Made by a program: the position numbers and the translations under genes. Positions 56,362-64,000 of a stretch of DNA of 64,000 nucleotides are shown piece after piece. The DNA is from Gigantopelta aegis (taxonomy: Eukaryota; Mollusca; Gastropoda; Neomphalida; Peltospiridae). The first letter of the stretch is position 1. The number at the start of each line of letters is the position of its first letter. The stretch lies in contig NC_054701.1 of the NCBI RefSeq assembly GCF_016097555.1, positions 66,647,598 through 66,711,597 on the forward strand, given 5' to 3'. The notes beneath the pieces were generated by a model, which did no database searches, was not told the DNA's origin, and worked only from the letters and a program-made list of their open reading frames with translations.

Positions 56362-56378
56362 CTGTCACAATTATAAAC

Positions 56379-56423
56379 ACTCATCTGATGAAGGCGAGGA
56401 GCCTGAAACTCCGAGTAATGAGT
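56379..56423 (+). ncRNA. Hammerhead ribozyme 1
   Basis: Helix I ACTCAT (56379-56384) pairs with ATGAGT (56418-56423). Core CTGATGA at 56385-56391. Helix II AGGC/GCCT around loop GAGGA. Core GAA at 56405-56407. A very short helix III (A56408 to T56416) and H17 = A at 56417, after which self-cleavage would occur. TAA/TTA pairing beyond a 2x2 internal loop can extend helix I. Minimal hammerheads of this kind are described in Penelope-like elements. Confidence 0.9.
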
Positions 56424-56554
56424 TATTAGTGAATACTAAAAATTTAGTGTACCTGCTCCACTAACATTGTGTTGAGCACTTTATGTCCAATAGTGATAAC
56501 AAATATATTACTGTAATGCTCCTTGTATAAGTTGAGCACTTTTCTTCAATCACC

Positions 56555-58751
56555 ATGGACCATATCCGTTTCGACTATTCCACAAAAAACATTCCTTTAC
56601 CAACACGAAAGGAATACTTAAAGAGACTGCTTGAGAAAGTGGAAAGTGTAATAAAGCGTATGAGATGGAAAGCTTTCTTCTTTGAAAAGAACAACGATGA
56701 TAAACGCAACCATGACGACCCAACACCGAACAAAGATAGCAAATTCGGACTTAACTCCAGGAAAACACCCCCACAAATAGAAGGTTTAGCACCCTTCGAA
56801 AAGGACATGCTACACATGGTTGAGACCATACAGTTCAAGAATGCATATGACCAGTTCCAGAACACCATGAAAAAGGACATAAGGCATATAAACAACTCCA
56901 AAAAAGTGTTTGTACCTGCAGACAAGACTAGAAACTTCTACAAGTTAGAAGTGGACACTTATGACAAAATGCTAACAGAAAACATTACAACGAAGTACAA
57001 ACATGCAGACGACCAAACAATCGAAGATATCAACACAGAGTTCGAGTACGTCAGCAATGCCCTAGGAATACGTGACAGAATAGACAAGATGGCAGAGACC
57101 CGAGCATTCATCACCTTGAAAGATCATAAGGACAATTTTGCCACTAATCCAAGTTGCAGACTCATCAATCCAGCAAAAAGCGAAATCGGTAGGATCAGCA
57201 AAATTATGTTAGACCGAATAAACAGTGAAACACGACTCAAGACGCAAATGAACCAATGGAGAAACACTTCCGCTGTACTTGAATGGTTCTCAGCTCTGCA
57301 TGATAAAAAAGAACTATCCTTCCTCGTATTCGACATTGTGGACTTCTACCCTTCCATAACACCTGAACTACTCGACAAGGCATTGAAATGGGCGAAGAAA
57401 TATACAGTCATCCCAGATATAGAATACACAACTATCATGCATGCAAGAAAATCACTACTTTTTGACAACAAAGAACAGCCATGGGTGAAAAATGACACTC
57501 CCAATGCATTCGACGTCACCATGGGCGGATATGATGGAGCGGAAGTGTGCGAACTAGTAGGACTCCTCATCCTACACACAATTCAAACAAATACCTCCGA
57601 CATGAACGTCGGACTGTACAGAGATGACGGTCTAGCAGTTCTACGCAGAAGTTCAGGAAGCCAAGCAGACAGAATGAGGAAAATGCTCATCAAAATATTC
57701 AAAGATCTTGGCCTAAAGATCACCATCCAGACCAACCTGAAAATAGTCAACTATCTGGACATAACCCTGAACCTTGAAACTGACTCCCACAAACCCTACA
57801 GGAAACCCAACAACGAACCCGTTTACATCAACGTCAGCTCAAACCACCCACCCGCAATCACGAAGCAAATACCTAAATCAATCGGCAAACGAATTTCCCT
57901 TCTGTCTTCCCATGAAGACTACTTCGCGGAAGCTGCACTAGGGTACAACAAAGCGCTGAGGGCAAGTGGCTACACAGTAAACATCCAATACGACCCGCCT
58001 AAACATAGAGAACAACCAGACACAAAGAAAAGGAAAAGACCCAGAAAAATCACATGGTTCAACCCCCCATTCAGCAAGAATGTGAAGACAAACGTCGGTA
58101 GCGTGTTCATCAAATTGATATCCAAGCATTTCCCAAGTAATCACAAGTACCACACATTGTTCAACAGAAACAACCTGAAAATCAGCTACAGCTGCATGAA
58201 AAACTTCGGAGCAATAATCAAAAGCCACAACACGAAAATCACCCAGAGCTCAACCGATCCCGCACAAAAAAAGCCTTGTAACTGCAGACAGAAGAACGAA
58301 TGCCCCCTGAACGGCAACTGCCAAACTAGCTCCCTCGTATACCGGGCAAACGTGGCATCTGGTAAGACTGTCAGATCATACATAGGTCTTGCTGGAGGTA
58401 CATTCAAGGAGAGGTTTAACAACCACACTAAATCTTTCAAATATGAACGCTATGAAAAAGAGACAGAACTGTCAAAATACATCTGGGAACTCAAACGAAA
58501 AAAAAACCGCCTATCACATCAATTGGGAAATCGTCAGGAAATCGGACACACGGAAACGCAGCTCGGGACAATGCAACCTGTGCATCGAGGAGAAGCTCTC
58601 AATACTATTTGAAAAAGGAGACAAGCTACTCAACAAAAGGACAGAACTCATATCAAAATGCCGCCACAGCAACAAGCCGAGAGTCTCACGACTGACGTGC
58701 CATGACGTCAGGAGCGCACCGCCGCGTACACACAGCGTGACGTCACCTTAA
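56555..58751 (+). pseudogene. Penelope-like RT/GIY-YIG ORF, unit 1, one-base frameshift
   Basis: Same protein as unit 2 from ATG 56555 (Kozak CACCATGG). It has nine A instead of eight at about 58498-58506, so the main frame stops at 58612 (685 residues) within the GIY-YIG domain. The correct C-terminus continues in another frame to 58751. RT and most of the endonuclease are otherwise unchanged; the only other coding difference from unit 2 that I noticed is Ile for Met near residue 289. Confidence 0.9.
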
Positions 58752-58768
58752 CTGTCACAATTATAAAC

Positions 58769-58813
58769 ACTCATCTGATGAAGGCGAGGAGCCTGAAACT
58801 CCGAGTAATGAGT
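58769..58813 (+). ncRNA. Hammerhead ribozyme 2
   Basis: Identical to ribozyme 1, exactly 2390 bp downstream; predicted cleavage after A58807. Confidence 0.9.
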
Positions 58814-58944
58814 TATTAGTGAATACTAAAAATTTAGTGTACCTGCTCCACTAACATTGTGTTGAGCACTTTATGTCCAATAGTGATAACAAATATATTA
58901 CTGTAATGCTCCTTGTATAAGTTGAGCACTTTTCTTCAATCACC

Positions 58945-61140
58945 ATGGACCATATCCGTTTCGACTATTCCACAAAAAACATTCCTTTACCAACACGAAA
59001 GGAATACTTAAAGAGACTGCTTGAGAAAGTGGAAAGTGTAATAAAGCGTATGAGATGGAAAGCTTTCTTCTTTGAAAAGAACAACGATGATAAACGCAAC
59101 CATGACGACCCAACACCGAACAAAGATAGCAAATTCGGACTTAACTCCAGGAAAACACCCCCACAAATAGAAGGTTTAGCACCCTTCGAAAAGGACATGC
59201 TACACATGGTTGAGACCATACAGTTCAAGAATGCATATGACCAGTTCCAGAACACCATGAAAAAGGACATAAGGCATATAAACAACTCCAAAAAAGTGTT
59301 TGTACCTGCAGACAAGACTAGAAACTTCTACAAGTTAGAAGTGGACACTTATGACAAAATGCTAACAGAAAACATTACAACGAAGTACAAACATGCAGAC
59401 GACCAAACAATCGAAGATATCAACACAGAGTTCGAGTACGTCAGCAATGCCCTAGGAATACGTGACAGAATAGACAAGATGGCAGAGACCCGAGCATTCA
59501 TCACCTTGAAAGATCATAAGGACAATTTTGCCACTAATCCAAGTTGCAGACTCATCAATCCAGCAAAAAGCGAAATCGGTAGGATCAGCAAAATTATGTT
59601 AGACCGAATAAACAGTGAAACACGACTCAAGACGCAAATGAACCAATGGAGAAACACTTCCGCTGTACTTGAATGGTTCTCAGCTCTGCATGATAAAAAA
59701 GAACTATCCTTCCTCGTATTCGACATTGTGGACTTCTACCCTTCCATAACACCTGAACTACTCGACAAGGCATTGAAATGGGCGAAGAAATATACAGTCA
59801 TCCCAGATATGGAATACACAACTATCATGCATGCAAGAAAATCACTACTTTTTGACAACAAAGAACAGCCATGGGTGAAAAATGACACTCCCAATGCATT
59901 CGACGTCACCATGGGCGGATATGATGGAGCGGAAGTGTGCGAACTAGTAGGACTCCTCATCCTACACACAATTCAAACAAATACCTCCGACATGAACGTC
60001 GGACTGTACAGAGATGACGGTCTAGCAGTTCTACGCAGAAGTTCAGGAAGCCAAGCAGACAGAATGAGGAAAATGCTCATCAAAATATTCAAAGATCTTG
60101 GCCTAAAGATCACCATCCAGACCAACCTGAAAATAGTCAACTATCTGGACATAACCCTGAACCTTGAAACTGACTCCCACAAACCCTACAGGAAACCCAA
60201 CAACGAACCCGTTTACATCAACGTCAGCTCAAACCACCCACCCGCAATCACGAAGCAAATACCTAAATCAATCGGCAAACGAATTTCCCTTCTGTCTTCC
60301 CATGAAGACTACTTCGCGGAAGCTGCACTAGGGTACAACAAAGCGCTGAGGGCAAGTGGCTACACAGTAAACATCCAATACGACCCGCCTAAACATAGAG
60401 AACAACCAGACACAAAGAAAAGGAAAAGACCCAGAAAAATCACATGGTTCAACCCCCCATTCAGCAAGAATGTGAAGACAAACGTCGGTAGCGTGTTCAT
60501 CAAATTGATATCCAAGCATTTCCCAAGTAATCACAAGTACCACACATTGTTCAACAGAAACAACCTGAAAATCAGCTACAGCTGCATGAAAAACTTCGGA
60601 GCAATAATCAAAAGCCACAACACGAAAATCACCCAGAGCTCAACCGATCCCGCACAAAAAAAGCCTTGTAACTGCAGACAGAAGAACGAATGCCCCCTGA
60701 ACGGCAACTGCCAAACTAGCTCCCTCGTATACCGGGCAAACGTGGCATCTGGTAAGACTGTCAGATCATACATAGGTCTTGCTGGAGGTACATTCAAGGA
60801 GAGGTTTAACAACCACACTAAATCTTTCAAATATGAACGCTATGAAAAAGAGACAGAACTGTCAAAATACATCTGGGAACTCAAACGAAAAAAAACCGCC
60901 TATCACATCAATTGGGAAATCGTCAGGAAATCGGACACACGGAAACGCAGCTCGGGACAATGCAACCTGTGCATCGAGGAGAAGCTCTCAATACTATTTG
61001 AAAAAGGAGACAAGCTACTCAACAAAAGGACAGAACTCATATCAAAATGCCGCCACAGCAACAAGCCGAGAGTCTCACGACTGACGTGCCATGACGTCAG
61101 GAGCGCACCGCCGCGTACACACAGCGTGACGTCACCTTAA
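58945..61140 (+). CDS. Penelope-like reverse transcriptase with GIY-YIG endonuclease, intact
   Basis: The only uninterrupted full frame of the array, 731 residues from ATG 58945 (CACCATGG). An N-terminal charged region is followed by RT motifs. These are AFITLKDHKDNF with CRLINPAKSEIGRISK (about residues 180-215), LVFDIVDFYPSIT with the first catalytic Asp at about 260, and GLYRDDGLAV with the Asp pair at 357-358 (YRDD rather than YADD/YMDD). NYLDITLNL follows. A Cys-rich linker (CNCRQKNECPLNGNC, from residue 575) precedes the GIY-YIG nuclease (SYIGLAGGTFKERFNNH from about 608). The C-terminus has CNLC and KCRHSNK. In this family the RT copies the element RNA and the GIY-YIG domain nicks target DNA. 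No lesion is seen; it may be active. Confidence 0.93.
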   Translation: MDHIRFDYSTKNIPLPTRKEYLKRLLEKVESVIKRMRWKAFFFEKNNDDKRNHDDPTPNKDSKFGLNSRKTPPQIEGLAPFEKDMLHMVETIQFKNAYDQFQNTMKKDIRHINNSKKVFVPADKTRNFYKLEVDTYDKMLTENITTKYKHADDQTIEDINTEFEYVSNALGIRDRIDKMAETRAFITLKDHKDNFATNPSCRLINPAKSEIGRISKIMLDRINSETRLKTQMNQWRNTSAVLEWFSALHDKKELSFLVFDIVDFYPSITPELLDKALKWAKKYTVIPDMEYTTIMHARKSLLFDNKEQPWVKNDTPNAFDVTMGGYDGAEVCELVGLLILHTIQTNTSDMNVGLYRDDGLAVLRRSSGSQADRMRKMLIKIFKDLGLKITIQTNLKIVNYLDITLNLETDSHKPYRKPNNEPVYINVSSNHPPAITKQIPKSIGKRISLLSSHEDYFAEAALGYNKALRASGYTVNIQYDPPKHREQPDTKKRKRPRKITWFNPPFSKNVKTNVGSVFIKLISKHFPSNHKYHTLFNRNNLKISYSCMKNFGAIIKSHNTKITQSSTDPAQKKPCNCRQKNECPLNGNCQTSSLVYRANVASGKTVRSYIGLAGGTFKERFNNHTKSFKYERYEKETELSKYIWELKRKKTAYHINWEIVRKSDTRKRSSGQCNLCIEEKLSILFEKGDKLLNKRTELISKCRHSNKPRVSRLTCHDVRSAPPRTHSVTSP

Positions 61141-61157
61141 CTGTCACAATTATAAAC

Positions 61158-61202
61158 ACTCATCTGATGAAGGCGAGGAGCCTGAAACTCCGAGTAATGA
61201 GT
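61158..61202 (+). ncRNA. Hammerhead ribozyme 3
   Basis: Identical to ribozyme 1; 2389 bp after ribozyme 2. Predicted cleavage after A61196. Confidence 0.9.
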
Positions 61203-61333
61203 TATTAGTGAATACTAAAAATTTAGTGTACCTGCTCCACTAACATTGTGTTGAGCACTTTATGTCCAATAGTGATAACAAATATATTACTGTAATGCTC
61301 CTTGTATAAGTTGAGCACTTTTCTTCAATCACC

Positions 61334-63528
61334 ATGGACCATATCCGTTTCGACTATTCCACAAAAAACATTCCTTTACCAACACGAAAGGAATACTTAA
61401 AGAGACTGCTTGAGAAAGTGGAAAGTGTAATAAAGCGTATGAGATGGAAAGCTTTCTTCTTTGAAAAGAACAACGATGATAAACGCAACCATGACGACCC
61501 AACACCGAACAAAGATAGCAAATTCGGACTTAACTCCAGGAAAACACCCCCACAAATAGAAGGTTTAGCACCCTTCGAAAAGGACATGCTACACATGGTT
61601 GAGACCATACAGTTCAAGAATGCATATGACCAGTTCCAGAACACCATGAAAAAGGACATAAGGCATATAAACAACTCCAAAAAAGTGTTTGTACCTGCAG
61701 ACAAGACTAGAAACTTCTACAAGTTAGAAGTGGACACTTATGACAAAATGCTAACAGAAAACATTACAACGAAGTACAAACATGCAGACGACCAAACAAT
61801 CGAAGATATCAACACAGAGTTCGAGTACGTCAGCAATGCCCTAGGAATACGTGACAGAATAGACAAGATGGCAGAGACCCGAGCATTCATCACCTTGAAA
61901 GATCATAAGGACAATTTTGCCACTAATCCAAGTTGCAGACTCATCAATCCAGCAAAAAGCGAAATCGGTAGGATCAGCAAAATTATGTTAGACCGAATAA
62001 ACAGTGAAACACGACTCAAGACGCAAATGAACCAATGGAGAAACACTTCCGCTGTACTTGAATGGTTCTCAGCTCTGCATGATAAAAAAGAACTATCCTT
62101 CCTCGTATTCGACATTGTGGACTTCTACCCTTCCATAACACCTGAACTACTCGACAAGGCATTGAAATGGGCGAAGAAATATACAGTCATCCCAGATATG
62201 GAATACACAACTATCATGCATGCAAGAAAATCACTACTTTTTGACAACAAAGAACAGCCATGGGTGAAAAATTACACTCCCAATGCATTCGACGTCACCA
62301 TGGGCGGATATGATGGAGCGGAAGTGTGCGAACTAGTAGGACTCCTCATCCTACACACATTCAAACAAATACCTCCGACATGAGCGTCGGACTGTACAGA
62401 GATGACGGTCTAGCAGTTCTACGCAGAAGTTCAGGAAGCCAAGCAGACAGAATGAGGAAAATGCTCATCAAAATATTCAAAGATCTTGGCCTAAAGATCA
62501 CCATCCAGACCAACCTGAAAATAGTCAACTATCTGGACATAACCCTGAACCTTGAAACTGACTCCCACAAACCCTACAGGAAACCCAACAACGAACCCGT
62601 TTACATCAACGTCAGCTCAAACCACCCACCCGCAATCACGAAGCAAATACCTAAATCAATCGGCAAACGAATTTCCCTTCTGTCTTCCCATGAAGACTAC
62701 TTCGCGGAAGCTGCACTAGGGTACAACAAAGCGCTGAGGGCAAGTGGCTACACAGTAAACATCCAATACGACCCGCCTAAACATAGAGAACAACCAGACA
62801 CAAAGAAAAGGAAAAGACCCAGAAAAATCACATGGTTCAACCCCCCATTCAGCAAGAATGTGAAGACAAACGTCGGTAGCGTGTTCATCAAATTGATATC
62901 CAAGCATTTCCCAAGTAATCACAAGTACCACACATTGTTCAACAGAAACAACCTGAAAATCAGCTACAGCTGCATGAAAAACTTCGGAGCAATAATCAAA
63001 AGCCACAACACGAAAATCACCCAGAGCTCAACCGATCCCGCACAAAAAAAGCCTTGTAACTGCAGACAGAAGAACGAATGCCCCCTGAACGGCAACTGCC
63101 AAACTAGCTCCCTCGTATACCGGGCAAACGTGGCATCTGGTAAGACTGTCAGATCATACATAGGTCTTGCTGGAGGTACATTCAAGGAGAGGTTTAACAA
63201 CCACACTAAATCTTTCAAATATGAACGCTATGAAAAAGAGACAGAACTGTCAAAATACATCTGGGAACTCAAACGAAAAAAAACCGCCTATCACATCAAT
63301 TGGGAAATCGTCAGGAAATCGGACACACGGAAACGCAGCTCGGGACAATGCAACCTGTGCATCGAGGAGAAGCTCTCAATACTATTTGAAAAAGGAGACA
63401 AGCTACTCAACAAAAGGACAGAACTCATATCAAAATGCCGCCACAGCAACAAGCCGAGAGTCTCACGACTGACGTGCCATGACGTCAGGAGCGCACCGCC
63501 GCGTACACACAGCGTGACGTCACCTTAA
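61334..63528 (+). pseudogene. Penelope-like RT/GIY-YIG ORF, unit 3, one-base deletion
   Basis: As unit 2 up to about residue 345. One A is missing in CACACATTCAAACA (about 62360), so the frame ends at 62383, just before the YRDD motif. The rest continues in a second frame to 63528. There is also an Asp to Tyr change (NYTPNAF for NDTPNAF) and an Asn to Ser change next to the YRDD region. Confidence 0.9.
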
Positions 63529-63545
63529 CTGTCACAATTATAAAC

Positions 63546-63590
63546 ACTCATCTGATGAAGGCGAGGAGCCTGAAACTCCGAGTAATGAGT
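63546..63590 (+). ncRNA. Hammerhead ribozyme 4
   Basis: Identical to ribozyme 1; 2388 bp after ribozyme 3. Lies in the terminal junction copy, which ends about 90 bp further on. Confidence 0.9.
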
Positions 63591-63678
63591 TATTAGTGAA
63601 TACTAAAAATTTAGTGTACCTGCTCCACTAACATTGTGTTGAGCACTTTATGTCCAATAGTGATAACAAATATATTAC

Positions 63679-64000
63679 TATATATATATATATATATATA
63701 CATACACATACATATACACACATACATATACCTATATAATATACTTATACACACACACACATACATACACCCACATCTACATACCCATACATACACACAC
63801 ATACATACATATATACCCCTACCTGTACTCATGCATATGTACACCCACATGTGTACGTTCATGCAAACACACAAAATATCTTCATCCACAATTACACACA
63901 TATTTTCTGGCATGAGTTGTTTTAGCACAAGTTGTAGATACTGTTAGTTATTGTTTGAACATGTTGTTTTGATATAAGTCACATTTAAGTAGGTAATACA
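63679..64000. repeat. TA/CATA microsatellite and flank
   Basis: (TA)n then CATACA-, ACAC- and CCCATA-rich DNA to about 63900, like the sequence left of the array, followed by 100 bp of unremarkable DNA to the window end. Confidence 0.85.

Larger units (their letters stand above)
55957..63678 (+). mobile_element. Head-to-tail array of Penelope-like elements
   Basis: One 5'-truncated unit (55957 to about 56378) and three full units, with start codons at 56555, 58945 and 61334 (spacing 2390 and 2389). Each coding region is followed by a spacer of about 193 bp holding a hammerhead ribozyme. Units differ by only a few bases. Tandem copies with a truncated leading unit and pseudo-LTR-like junctions are characteristic of Penelope-like elements, as is the RT plus GIY-YIG protein. 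The last spacer stops at about 63678, where microsatellite DNA resumes. Confidence 0.93.

Noticed and set aside
56575..56925. Minus-strand frames repeated in every Penelope-like unit (also 58965-59315, 61354-61704 and others)
   Set aside because: They are antisense shadows of the RT/GIY-YIG gene and recur only because the units are copies.

Overview
This window looks like nuclear DNA of a mollusc, most likely a gastropod. It is AT-rich, has no operons or bacterial signals, and carries spliceosomal splice sites. It is crowded with tRNA-derived SINEs, Tc1/mariner elements, non-LTR retrotransposons, a Polinton/Maverick, a Penelope-like array, microsatellites and MITEs. The organism call rests on recognising repeat types, not on a search. 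Only one probable host gene is visible: a secreted PAN/apple-like plus beta-propeller-like protein, with exons at 3455-3718 and 7308-8104.

Layout. 1-1983 is non-coding. 1984-21195 is copy A of a segmental duplication whose copy B is 33480-44262, in the same orientation. Both copies hold the host gene (intact-looking in A, wrecked in B), a LINE 3' fragment in the intron, a Tc1/mariner element and a third type of SINE. Copy A was later invaded by a 9.1-kb Polinton (8673-17792; ends AG...CT, 6-bp target duplication CTGACA), which landed inside a terminal repeat of the older Tc1 element. Copy B has the empty site. The Polinton keeps TIRs of about 0.3 kb, a BIR-domain (IAP-like) gene, a retroviral-type integrase with chromodomain, a small membrane protein, a penton-like jelly-roll segment fused to a helical protein, a small basic protein, a packaging-type ATPase flanked by zinc fingers and an acidic protein. 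I find no DNA polymerase, major capsid protein or protease, and most genes are broken. It hosts an intact Tc1 element (14485-15988) and several SINEs. Copy A also gained a 355-bp MITE (20762-21116). Copy B gained a 1.05-kb non-coding TIR element (42635-43682).

22888-30720 is a second large TIR element of about 7.8 kb, possibly with TA target duplication. It carries two degenerate related genes. They encode large proteins ending in a PIN/FEN-like nuclease region, and I do not recognise them as a named transposon superfamily. Its subterminal regions carry repeated AAATGGCCGCC motifs in mirror orientation.

44263-51006 is intergenic DNA filled with SINEs and MITEs. 51007-54835 is a frameshifted APE-type LINE on the minus strand. 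55957-63678 is a head-to-tail Penelope-like array: one 5'-truncated unit and three nearly identical full units of 2388-2390 bp. Each unit encodes an RT plus GIY-YIG endonuclease protein, and each unit junction carries a recognisable hammerhead ribozyme (four copies). Only the middle full unit (58945-61140) has an uninterrupted 731-residue frame. The array sits in a TA/CATA microsatellite that resumes to the window end.
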